Assembly (NCBI GenBank): GCA_029931535.1
Contig: JAQPZY010001414.1
Location: 1,256,001-1,320,000, forward strand
Source: Margaritifera margaritifera
Lineage: Eukaryota; Mollusca; Bivalvia; Unionida; Margaritiferidae
DNA length: 64,000 bases
Direction: 5' to 3'
Below, piece after piece: positions 34,010 to 64,000 of the stretch. Under the pieces are notes generated by a model. The model worked only from the letters and a program-made list of their open reading frames with translations. It had not been told where the DNA came from and ran no database searches. Positions within the stretch are counted from its first letter, which is position 1; every line of letters begins with the position of its first letter. Made by a program: the position numbers and the translations under genes.

Positions 34010-34180
34010 AAAACCCAATGCAACCTCCTGCATGTCATAAGAGGTGGCCAAAAGGGTGCAGGTTAGAATCCTGCCACTGGATCAGGCTGGATCAGCTACC
34101 ATGATGCATCTTTGGGCAAGGTTCTTGACTCCAACTGCCTTGACATACATAACCTACCTGTGCTGATGTGCCGTAAAACA
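34010..34180 (+). mobile_element. tRNA-derived SINE, copy 2
   Basis: B-box-like 'ggttagaatcc' and the body 'tttgggcaaggttcttgact' through 'tgtgccgtaaaacatg' match the copy at 20480-20690. The A-box is degraded. Confidence 0.75.
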
Positions 34181-35230
34181 TGTAAAAAGTCCAAACCATT
34201 TCCCCCTCTCCCAAAATCAACTTGGTCAAAGGGAAGTAAATCTTATAGCTTGTGGACACAGGGTGTACTGCTTCTACACTCAAAGGGATGACACCAAAAT
34301 TTATAATTTAACAAGAAAATCCCCTCTCATAACTAACGAACAACAAAATTTCAAGCAGAAAAAAATAAGAAAAAAAAAACAAGCAAGGGAAAGCTCTAAT
34401 TTGACAGATCATACTAACAGATGATGATTACCTCCCTTGAACACTTGCAGGAATCTTGAATACATAATTTATCTTGAATAAGAACACACACTTAAGACAA
34501 TAACTGAAAAGTATTAAAAACATTATTCATATAAAGCATTGCAAATATCAGACATGATAGGGTAACAGTGTAAACGAATGAAAAGTATGGAATATGTTCA
34601 CAAAGTGTAAAACATTTCAATGACTTGTTTGCAGATAATTTTGACAGAATACTTACAGCCAATTCAATTTAAATATATCAATGCTGATTAACATTAGAGT
34701 CAATATTTTAAGATGAGAGAAAGCTGTCTTGCATGATCAAGTTTGTACAACATATTTAACACCTTTTTTAATTTGTATCCACTGCAATTTTGAAATTAAC
34801 AAAATTAGTGAAAGGAAAATAATTCATCTTTCTCATAAAAAGTTTGCTATTATTATATAGATGTAACTGAACCTTGATAAAATATTTTTCTTTTACACTG
34901 CTAATTAATTAATACAGAAACTATAAAAAGTTAAGAATTTTTCAGAACTATTTTTACTATAAGAGACTTACAAGCACCAGTGTATGGATAAGAAATAAAT
35001 TAGCCTTAACTGTTGAGTGATAACATGCACGAAAATGCCATATGAAAGAAAATATACACTTGTAGACCATATATAAATAGCATAAAACACTTACATTTTG
35101 TTTATATTACCTTCCCATATGCAATAAAATCTCAGTAACAAAGTAAAATGTACCACATTTAATCCTGTTGAGTGCTCTCTTCACCCTGTTCATAAACATT
35201 TCTCCCACCATACTTCGCAATATTAATTCA
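34181..35230. other. Intergenic, no gene seen
   Basis: AT-rich; nothing recognisable. Confidence 0.4.
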
Positions 35231-35257
35231 TGCATTACCCAGAATTTTTTTTTGATC

Positions 35258-35712
35258 AACATAGACCCAATTGGCCTTGTCATAATGTACCACCATATCC
35301 AGGTCTATACTGATTATCACAGACCCAACTGGCCATGTCATAATGGACCAGCATATCCAAGTCTTGATTATCACAGACCCAATTGGCCATGTCATAATGT
35401 ACCAGCATATCCAGGTCTTGATTATCACAGACCCAACTGGACATGTCATAATGTACCAGCATATCCAGGTCTTGATTATCACAGACCCAATTGGCTATGT
35501 CATAATGTACCAGCATATCCAGGTCTTGATTATCACAGACCCAACTGGACATGTCATAATGTACTAGCATATCCAGGTCTTGATTATCACAGACCCAACT
35601 GGACAATCCAGGAATATACTGATCATCTGAGACCCAACTGGACATGTCATAATGTACCAGCATATCCAGGTCTATACTGATCATCTGAGACCCAACTGGA
35701 CATGTCAAAATA
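35258..35712. repeat. 54-bp minisatellite, about 8 copies
   Basis: The unit reads 'acagacccaattggccatgt', 'cataatgtaccagcatatcc', 'aggtcttgattatc'. Since 54 is a multiple of three, frames stay open on both strands (170 and 142 residues). The first unit resembles the core of MITE family M ('caacatagac', 'cataatgtgccagtatatc'). Confidence 0.9.
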
Positions 35713-35744
35713 CAGGTGAGGTTACCTTATTCAGGGGTACATTA

Positions 35745-36245
35745 TACATAGTACAGTAGTCCCCCATTAAAATCCTGTTCGGGACAACCATAATAGTGTA
35801 TCATGATATGGGTTAGGTTGCCTTATAATGAGGTACATTGTGGATGTATTATACATGGTACATTAATCCCTCATTATAATGATGTTTAGGACAGCCATAC
35901 TAGTGTATCATGATATAGATGAGGTTGCCTTATACTGGAGTACATTATGCATGATACAGTTGCCCCTTGCTATGATGCTGTTCATGACAGCCATAATTGT
36001 GTATCATGATATAGGTGAGGTTGCCTTATATTGGGGTACATTATACATGATAAAGTGGTCCCTTGCTATGATGCTGTTCTTGACAGCCATAATATTTTAT
36101 TATTATATAGGTGAGGTTGCTTATACTGGGGTACATTAGATGGAAAAATAGAATTAAAACAGGATAATGTGATCCATTAATATACACATATTATATCAGG
36201 GACTGTGTTATACTGAGGTATCTTATAGTGAGGTACCACTGTACA
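35745..36245. repeat. Dispersed tandem family S, locus 2
   Basis: About 85-bp degenerate units with 'ataatgatgtt', 'gacagccata' and 'gtgtatcatgatatag', 'gaggttgccttat'. A variant of the family at 29590. Confidence 0.75.
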
Positions 36246-36484
36246 ATAATTAACACTAAATTAAACATAATATGGCCAAGTTGTTTCTTCATGTGTAAAT
36301 ATCAGCTTATAAGAGATGTATGATTAAAAATTTTGACTAAACTAACCTTGACTGAATTTAAGCTTTAATTAAAATTTAAATGAAAGCTTACACAAAACTA
36401 AATAAGGCTGATTTTATCTCTTTTTCCCTTCTACAATAAATATTTTTTTCTGCAAATGTTATGCACATTTGCAGCTAATATGCA

Positions 36485-36608
36485 TGCACTGTAGATGGCA
36501 TTGCAAGGTCATTCAAGGACGGTTCATGACAAATGCTTTGCTGATGGATTAAATTGCAAGGTCATTCAAGGATGGTTCATGACAAATGCTTTGCTGATGG
36601 ATTAAATG
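36485..36608. repeat. Duplication of about 55 bp
   Basis: 'attgcaaggtcattcaagga' to 'gctttgctgatggattaaat' occurs twice. Confidence 0.85.
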
Positions 36609-36751
36609 AGGTTAATGTCAAAGAAATGTGAATGTAATTTTTTTTTATGCCTTTCTGGAAAATTAAAATAATCACTATTTGCCTCCATTGTTTCTATCAC
36701 TTTCTTCTGCCACTTTCATGTTATTCATGAGTAATCTACAGTTTTATCCAT

Positions 36752-56156
<19,405 letters not shown>

Positions 56157-56515
56157 CTAAAAAGAAAAAAGAATTTTTAATTAAATTACTCTTCTTCTTT
56201 TAATTAATATTTTCATCATTTGATTGATTTTGTGAGTCTATAATTATATGCTATATAATTGTTATTTACTTGCTTTTATATCTTATAGTTGGAGTCACCC
56301 AGGAATGATTTATTAGGAATTGTAATTTTGTTTCTTTATTTGTTTGTTTCTTTTAAAATTTTTATCAGTGACTGGCCTTAGCTACAATTGGGCAAAATTA
56401 ATACAAAATATCCAACAGGTGATTATTTTTTTCTTTATGTGAAGACAGTTGGATACTAATTATTTATTAAAAATAAGCAGGATACAGATGTAGTGTCAGT
56501 TGTTTCATTTTTAGC

Positions 56516-57720
56516 TCACCTGGCCATAAGGCCAAATGAAATTATGGTATAACTCTGCAACCATCATGCGTCATTTGCCATGCATCATGCATCTGTAAAA
56601 TGCCATTACATACATTCATACTGTCTGTCAACAATTGCTTGGTACCACCCTGGAGTCCATATTTCTGATCCAATTTTAATGAAACTTGGAACATGGGTTT
56701 TTATCATCGAATTCTCAGATGGATTCGATGAGTGATATCCATGCATATTAATGATTGACCTTGCACCTTATTGGCTGAGTTTGTTACCACTCTGGTGGCC
56801 ATATTTCTGATCTGATTTTGATCAAACTTGGAATACTAGTACAGTATATGCTTGTATCAATAAGATCTCAGATGAGGTCAATAATGAGTGAGATTCACAC
56901 ATATTAATGAGATGATCTTGCATCTGATTGACTGAGCTTGTTACCCCTATGTAAGTCAAAATTCTGATCCTCTTTTGATCAAACCTGCCATAAGGGCTTA
57001 TATCATCAAGATCTTGGATGGATTTCACAATGACCAAGATGCACACATATATTATTGAGGTAATCTTGCATCTGAGTGGCTGAGCTTGTTACCAATCTGG
57101 AGGGCATATTTCTGATCTGACTTTGATCAAACTGGAAATATATGCTTAAATCAATATGATCTCTGACAAGTTCAATAATGAGTGAGATCCACACATAATA
57201 ATGCAGCAATTTTGCATCTGACTGGCTCAGATTGTTACTCTGCTAGAAGTCATATTTCTGATCTGATTTTCATGACAATGATATCTAAGCTTGTATCATC
57301 AAGATCTCAGATGAGTTAGACAATAAGCGAGATGCATGCATATGAATAAGATGCATTTTACACCTAACCTTGTTACCATTCTGAAGGCCATATTTAATCC
57401 TACTTTGATCAAACTTGGAATATATGCTTCTATCATCAAGCTCTTGGACTGCTTGAATGAGGATTGAGACCCATGCATATTATGAGGTGATCTTGCATGT
57501 GATTATCTGACCCTGCAAGCCATAACTCTGATCCAGTTTTGATCAAACTTGGAATATGGGCAGTTTCTAAAGTAAGTGGGATCAATGCATATTAAATGAG
57601 GTGATCTTGCATCTAAATGACTGAATTTGTTACCACTTCTGAAGCCATATTTTTTTCTGTTGGATTTATTTTCATCACGATGGGTGACTTCAATTATGAA
57701 CAAGCATTAATTATGCTTTT
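56516..57720. repeat. Tandem repeat of about 155 bp, about 7 degenerate copies
   Basis: The units share 'catatttctgatctgatttt', 'gatcaaacttggaatat', 'tatcatcaagatctcagatg', 'gtgagat.cacacatatta' and 'cttgcatctgattggctgag'. The array opens with 'agctcacctggccataaggcc', a sequence type common as a repeat edge in molluscs. Confidence 0.8.
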
Positions 57721-58589
57721 ATATTTAGAAATAATTTTGATCAGGATATTGTAAAATATGTAAAATCAACATGATTTAAAGTTTGGGATAGAGTTTAGGA
57801 TGTGCTCTTACAATACTTACATTAACCTGCTTGAGAAATGGTTAAGTGTTAAATTATGTATCCAGCTAAGCAATATCAGGTCCACTTGAGTCTCTTGTTG
57901 GGTATTTTTCCACCTTAATCATGTCCCTTTTAATACAGATCTTAAAAGTAATGTTAAAAGTGAGGGAGAAATCTAAAGGAGACATTAAATAAAAAAAGCA
58001 TAAGGATAAAAAAGTTGTTACACACTTTATTGCTAGACAATGCGGGAGATAAGAATTAGGGTATCACATTGCTTCTGATAATAATATCATCATGAAAATT
58101 AGGCAATTATTCAATTTTTCAAAATTACCCAATTATCAAAGTTGTAGAGATTACATCAAAACATATAATAAATGAATTATCTACTTTTAAAAAAATGTGA
58201 TTTTTACCTGCTGTTATATTGAGTATAAGTTTATTTTGTATAATTCTCAATTATAAGTGAGAGACACAAACCTTGTCCAAGTTTTCTTATGTGAAAATAT
58301 GCAAACATTTGTAAAATTTCAGCAGTGTATCATCGTGCATGCCAGTTTATCTAGGGACAGTATTGTCACTACAGTGGCAGAACAGAAAAAAATATAGAAA
58401 TCACTTAATCATTTAATTTCATTATAAATATAATTAATTACACCAAAATAATTTTGTATTGTTTCCTTTTAACATGATTAGAAAAAGAAACAAAAAACTG
58501 ATAAATGTAGTGATTTTCATTATATCATATTTCAGGGGAGCCATGAAAGAATACCGTGATATATGTAAGGTCAAATTATACTAGGGTAC
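57721..58589. other. Intron or upstream region, no exon seen
   Basis: AT-rich; searched for the missing CFAP97D N-terminal exon without success. Confidence 0.4.
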
Positions 58590-59345
58590 ATTATATGGAA
58601 CAACACAATTCAACCAGTACATTGGGATTCATGACTATATCCAGGGCATTCCCTAAACACCAGTGACTGGGTAATTTACTTGTCTAGATCTGCCTGAGCA
58701 ACTAGCTACTTTTTGCTGTTCCCTGTACCCACCATTGGTGGAGTACCCCCACCCACTCCCCCACCCCTGTAACTTTAAAATCTTTACTGGCTACTTCCAG
58801 TTTTATGGACTGTTCTGTATAACCATGGACTGTGTTATACTGAAGCACCTTATTGTGAGGGACCACTGGATATCATAGTTGTGTATAACATTATAATTAT
58901 GTACTTTATAGTGAGGGACAATTGCATATCATATTTACTTGTGTATAACATTTTATTGAGTTACTTTATAGTGGGGGTCCACTGTATATTATATATGTGT
59001 ATAACATTATGCTGAGTTACTTTATAGTTGAGGTGCACTGTATATTATATTTACTTGTGTATAACATTATGCTGACGTGTTTTACAGTGGGGGTCCACTG
59101 TATACTATATTTACTTGTGTATAACATTATGCTAAGTTACTTTATAGTGGGGTCCACTGTGTATCATAGTTACTTGTTTATAACATTATGCTGAGGTGTT
59201 TGATAGTGGGAGTCCATTGTATATCATATTTAGTTGTGTATAACATTATGCTTATGTACTTTATAGTGGGGATCCACTCTATATTATATTTACATCTTTA
59301 ATGTTAAAATGAGGTGCTTTATAGGGAGGGACCACTGTATATCAT
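58590..59345. repeat. 60-bp minisatellite, with family S-like edges
   Basis: The unit is 'gtgtataacattatgctgag', 'ttactttatagtgggggtcc', 'actgtatattatatttactt', about 8 copies. The left edge ('gggattcatgactatatcca', 'gtgttatactgaagcacctt') resembles the end of family S loci. Confidence 0.85.
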
Positions 59346-59384
59346 AATTTACTTATCTAAAACACATACCAAACTGTGAACAGC

Positions 59385-60340
59385 AAAGACTCAGAGCTGC
59401 CATCGCATCCACACTGTCCATGTAAACAGCATAGACTCAGAGCTGCCATTGCATCCACACTGTCCATTTGAACAGCATAGACTCAGATCTGCCATCGCAT
59501 CCACACTGTCCATTTGAACAGCATAGACTCAGATATGCCAATGCATCCACACTGTCCATTTGAACAGCACAGACTCAGATATGCCATAGCATCCACACTG
59601 TCCATTTGAACAGCATAGACTCAGATCTGCCATAGCATCCACACTGTCCATCTGAACAGCATAGACTCAGATCTGCCATAGCATCCACACTGTCCATTTG
59701 AACAGCATAGACTCAGATCTGCCATAGCATCCACACTGTCCATTTGAACAGCATAGACTCAGATATGCCAATGCATCCACACTGTCCATTTGAACAGCAC
59801 AGACTCAGATATGCCATAGCATCCACACTGTCCATTTGAACAGCATAGACTCAGATCTGCCATAGCATCCACACTGTCCATCTGAACAGCATAGACTCAG
59901 ATCTGCCATAGCATCCACACTGTCCATTTGAACAGCATAGACTCAGATCTGCCATAGCATCCACACTGTCCATTTGAACAGCATAGACTCAGATCTGCCA
60001 TAGCATCCACACTGTCCATTTGAACAGCATAGACTCAGATCTGCCATAGCATCCACACTGTCCATTTGAACAGCATAGACTCAGATCTGCCATAGCATCC
60101 ACACTGTCCATTTGAACAGCATAGACTCAGATCTGCCATAGCATCCACACTGTCCATTTGAACAGCATAGACTCAGATCTGCCATAGCATCCACACTGTC
60201 CATTTGAACAGCATAGACTCAGATCTGCCATAGCATCCACACTGTCCATTTGAACAGCATAGACTCAGATCTGCCATCGCATCTAGTGTCCATTTGAACA
60301 GCATAAACTCAGACCTGCCATCACATCTACACAATCCATT
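59385..60340. repeat. 46-bp minisatellite, about 20 copies, 230-bp higher-order unit
   Basis: The unit is 'catagcatccacactgtcca', 'tttgaacagcatagactcag', 'atctgc'. The variant pair 'atatgccaatgc' and 'cacagactcag' recurs exactly five units apart (59521 and 59751). Flanking and unit sequence resembles the core of MITE family M ('aacagcatagacc', 'gatctgccatcac'). Confidence 0.95.
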
Positions 60341-60425
60341 CTACTTGTGACTTCAACTGAATTATGTTAACCCCAAGCTGCCAGCACATTGTGACAGCAG
60401 ATACAGATCTAGGAATTCTACATTG
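60341..60425. mobile_element. MITE family M fragment beside the 46-bp array
   Basis: 'aagctgccagcacattgtgacagcagatac' type sequence (positions 60373-60403) is close to 'gatctgccagcacattatga...gacagcagat' in copy 3 at 39439-39480. Confidence 0.55.
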
Positions 60426-60432
60426 TTCAAAA

Positions 60433-60585
60433 CTTGATGCCCGATATGCATGTGTAAATACACTTGATGCCCAATATGCATGTGTAAATACACTTGATGC
60501 CCAATATGCATGTGTAAATACACTTGATGCCCAATATGCATGTGTAAATACACTTGATGCCCAATATGCATGTGTAAATACACAT
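60433..60585. repeat. 30-bp minisatellite, 5 copies
   Basis: The unit is 'cacttgatgcccaatatgca' plus 'tgtgtaaata', nearly identical copies. Frames stay open on both strands. Confidence 0.95.
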
Positions 60586-60599
60586 TCATGGTTTATTAT

Positions 60600-63253
60600 A
60601 GAACCAAAAATTAAGGAGATCCCTTTTGCATTTAAAAAAAAGGGAAGGGGGTGGAGTTTCTAAATATAGGGGAATTTACTGAAGTAAACAAAGGTAGGGG
60701 TTGCAAATATTATGCATGATTTTCAAAACTTCAGTTGAATTTCAAGCATGATTTTTTTCAAAATTAGCATAAATCCCAATAATCACCCTATTAGGAATAG
60801 ACCCAGCAGTTTTGTTCAGGCACTAGGTTTCATAGGATATTTTCTATGATAACAAACTGACAGGAAATCAATTTAAAAACCTCAAGCCTTGATAAAGCTG
60901 ATACTTGACACCCCTTTGAGATTAATAATGCACCTTGATAAATGTCTTTGAACTGATTTACCGGTAGTAAATATAAGGACACACTCAGCTTTATTTGAAG
61001 GACTGAAATTGTGTTATTTGAAAATTTGTATCCACACATAAAGCTTAAAGGGCATTAACAGAATGGCACCTATCTCCTTTTATACACCATAAATAAATTA
61101 AAAACAGGCAAATATAGATAGAGTATAAGTCTGATGAATTAACTAATTAATCAATCAATCAAATAATCAGTACATTCCTTTCCTTATTGAATATATTGAG
61201 TCCTTTTGGATTAAAAAAAAATGCATTTAAAATTGATTGCCTCAAACCTTGATGATACAGTACCTTTACAATTATGGAAACTGTTGATTGTGGCTAACTT
61301 TGTCTCAACAGCCTTTACCACTTAAAAATTTTGCAATAGCACACTTTGTTGAACCAGGTATTTAAGTATTAGAAACTGGTCAAACTTTCATGACTGATCA
61401 TTAGTCTTCCTCTGACTGATAGATGACTGATTAATAATCCTTGTGTTTGTCGATAAAACATCTTCCCAAATCAGGCATCTTAAAGAGTTCTCTAGGAGAA
61501 AATATAAAATCCTATTTCCAAAGAAATCTATATACATGTACATTATAAAATTCATGTGGCAAATTTTCAAAATAAACAATTTTTCAGGACCTTTAACTTC
61601 CAGTTTTTTTAAAAGACAAAGTAAAAAAAGGTCAAAATCTGTATCAAGAAAGAAAATCAAACAATTCCATCAATTCAAAAAGATTCCAGCTATGGCACTT
61701 TTATTTGTCATTGTATCAATCACTGAATGTTTATTTAAACAGTGGGGATCATGTAGAACTAGATTTCAACCAAAACTGATTGAAGAAATTCTACCTGAAT
61801 AAATTACTCATTTCACTGAAAGCAACCATTATGCCACTCAATTAATCAGAACAGCACTACAGCAACTCGTAATTGTGTTAAACATGATGGTTGCGGACAT
61901 GAATTCAAGTTTACAGGAACTTTCCATTATAAAGCTGTATGCCATTCTTTATTACCACAAAAAAAATCAATACCTTATTCTATCCAGGGGATCAAATTTC
62001 AGACATTTTACAACAGGGAGAGTGATTTAAATTTAAAGCTTTAGATGAACATGTCCAATCAAGTTGTGTTCACTACATAGCAAATACCTAAAGAAATGGA
62101 CTGTGAAATAAGCACTGAATGATCAGAGAAATGTAAATTGTGTTAATGGGCCTATTACCAGAGCAGAGATAACCACACCAACTCATTAGCATAACACTTC
62201 ATACAAATTTTCAAACTATTTCATTTCAACAATTACCATTGAGTAAAATGTTGTTAATTTCAATACATGCATGTACTAATAATTTCATGTAATGGTTGAA
62301 AAATGTTATGATCATATGAATTTGTATGTGATATATAGTGGCAGTCAGTTAGGTGACGGACATTAAAACTTGATGTCTGACAAACTTTTAGAGCGCCTGT
62401 AATTTTGTAATACCTATCACATGTGCTAGCGATAGTATTGGTCATTTGTCCATATGCATCGGCATGTGTTAGAGTTAGATTGACATATGGCAATAGGCTA
62501 ACTTCTGATGTAATCTGCAATTAAGATATGCAGTAAAACCATCCAATTAAGATCACTGTTTAGACATGGAAAAGGTGGTCTGAATTAAACAACTAAATCC
62601 CCAAACTCCATCTAATGGTATATACCACCAGCCGAGAGTCAATTGTTGTTAATTCAAAACTTTAATGAGCTGCTGGCCAATCGTGTCCCAGGCAACTTGT
62701 GATCTGTTATGTAATGATACTTGTATTAAGCTTGTCTGACAAAGAAGACATCTGCTGCCTTAATCGTTATACACCTGGACTGTTTGTATTATATAACGTG
62801 TAAATTTAATGTTTAATAACTTCATAATTTCGTATTCAAACTGCATACAATTTTCACCATCAACTGAAAATATACCTTTTAATATATTAAGTGATACTAT
62901 TTTCAAACAAAAATCTCCAGTGTTACAGAAAATAATAGCATACTGGGGGGATTTATAAGACTCAAAAAGTGTGTTTTGTGGTCCCAAGGGGGGTCAGTGC
63001 ACATGACCCAAATAACTGATATTGTACAATTGAGAATAAGTTAAGCCAATACAAAATGAGTGGAAATTCAAATTAAGAAAATAATGAAATACATGTTTTC
63101 TTGTAAGCATTTAATACACTTCCAAACAACGCGTAGCTGGTAGACTTAGCATTGTCATAAAATATCATCAACACATGCACACACACACACACACACACTA
63201 AATAAAAAATACACAAAGTTGAAGAAAGATCTCTCTCTCTCACTTTTTACATA
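60600..63253. other. No gene seen; one CpG-bearing patch
   Basis: AT-rich. A more complex stretch with several CpGs lies near 62340-62520 ('aggtgacggac', 'gagcgcctg', 'gctagcgatag', 'gcatcggc'). (CA)n at 63175-63199 and (CT)n at 63230-63241. The frames at 61388-61802 are AT-driven and overlap on both strands. Confidence 0.4.
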
Positions 63254-63914
63254 AGGTGGCGCTCTACAGTTTCGTATTTAGCATAGGGTTCAATTTTAAA
63301 AGAAAAAGAATTTCCCAGGTTTTCCTCACTGGTTATCCTGGCTATTTAAATAAGACCTTGTATATCTTAGGCATTATTAAAAGAACTTTTCATTCTCTTT
63401 ATTTTGGTGTATGATTGATGGTTGCAATTTGTATTATAGAGTATACAGCTTGGTCTTACTTCAGATGTGCACCTATAAAAAATAACTGCTAGCTCTGCTT
63501 GGTCATTTTCACATCCTGGACTTCAAAGGTAAATTTTGAAAAAAGAGCCAATAACTTTTTTTACTTTTTATATATTTTGTAATTCATTTATTGTACTTTC
63601 AGAAGCTGGTATTGCCTACTCTGGCAAAATTCATTTTCCATATTTTAATAACTACTAAAAATAGTGTACTTTGGACTAATTCAGGCTGATTTTTCGAGCA
63701 CATGGGAGTGGCCATTTTTGTCAGCTGTATGCGTAGGTCATGTACAATTTCCACAAGTACAATATGTAAAGACATTTCAGCCACAGTACATGAAAATAGC
63801 ATAGAGGTACATGTATGCCAACATTCTCTTCATTGTGCATGCTGCAAATTCAAACAACTACACCTCTCACCAGTCACTCTCTCAGATGTACATTTTATCT
63901 GTAGAGCGCCTCCT
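63254..63914 (+). mobile_element. 661-bp TIR element, copy 2
   Basis: The ends AGGTGGCGCTCTACAG and CTGTAGAGCGCCTCCT are inverted repeats flanked by TA (63252-63253 and 63915-63916). It matches the reverse complement of 5957-6609 along its length, for example 'ttcctcactggttatcctgg', 'cagcttggtcttacttcaga' and 'ggactaattcaggctgattt'. The terminal repeats are better kept than in copy 1. No transposase is recognised. Confidence 0.85.
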
Positions 63915-64000
63915 TATATAAAAACACAATATGTATTAATATTATATGATTTAATTTTGCTTGTATAGGTGAAACATTTAAGTCGCAAGCATCTAAATAG

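Noticed and set aside
35168..35708. 170- and 142-residue repeat proteins on opposite strands
   Set aside because: The unit is 54 bp, so frames stay open by arithmetic. Both strands are open equally and no splice or promoter signal supports either.
61270..61325. Possible missing CFAP97D-like exon on the - strand
   Set aside because: A short frame with ETKLAT lies between weak splice sites, but its phase does not match the next exon and the acceptor is poor.
61388..61802. 119-residue + frame and overlapping 90-residue - frame
   Set aside because: Lys/Phe/Ile-rich composition follows the AT-rich DNA. No domain, and both strands are open at once.

Overview
The window looks like nuclear DNA from an invertebrate animal, most likely a mollusc such as a bivalve. 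That assignment is inference. It rests on the AT-rich base composition, small spliced exons split by kilobase introns, long micro- and minisatellite arrays, tRNA-derived SINEs, many small inverted-repeat elements, and two genes of motile cilia. No bacterial-style operon, rRNA gene, free-standing tRNA gene or CRISPR array was seen. Most short open frames lie in repeats or are chance frames.

Two real protein genes can be assembled from exons. (1) On the + strand, coding exons at 18565-18825, 20777-20956, 24406-24458 and 25584-25668 join in frame into a complete 192-residue protein. I recognise it as A-kinase anchor protein 14 (AKAP14/AKAP28), which tethers protein kinase A in the ciliary axoneme. 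A likely promoter and untranslated first exon lie near 14800-14961, with an RFX X-box-like site, ETS-like sites and a YY1-like site. (2) On the - strand, six exons between 56156 and 36752 join in frame into the last 240 residues of a CFAP97 domain (hemingway/KIAA1430) protein, closest in type to CFAP97D1/D2. Its 5' end was not found and probably lies beyond the right edge. The two cilia genes converge, with about 11 kb between their stop codons.

Layout. 1-5330: dispersed repeat copies and tandem repeats. 5730-9660: a decayed non-LTR retrotransposon on the - strand, carrying two precise TA-flanked DNA-transposon insertions; one of these, a pogo/Tigger relative, itself carries a 96-bp foldback element. 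10090-12350: a second copy of a 0.4-kb repeat and a CpG-bearing stretch with a small zinc-finger-like frame. 12360-14070: microsatellites and a hAT-type MITE. 14780-25740: AKAP14, its introns holding a SINE and 32-, 66- and 53-bp tandem arrays. 27489-29175: a dead TA-flanked DDE transposon. 29590-36250: dispersed repeats, a MITE and 26-bp and 54-bp arrays. 36750-64000: the CFAP97D-like gene, with most introns full of minisatellites (40, 40, 30, 52, 42, about 155, 60, 46 and 30 bp), MITEs, a SINE and a retrotransposon RNase H relic. A second copy of the 0.65-kb TA-flanked element ends the window at 63254-63914.

The most interesting points are the paired cilia genes and their candidate cilia-type promoter, the layered transposon nest whose insertion sites can be read to the base, and signs that one MITE family seeded at least two separate minisatellites.
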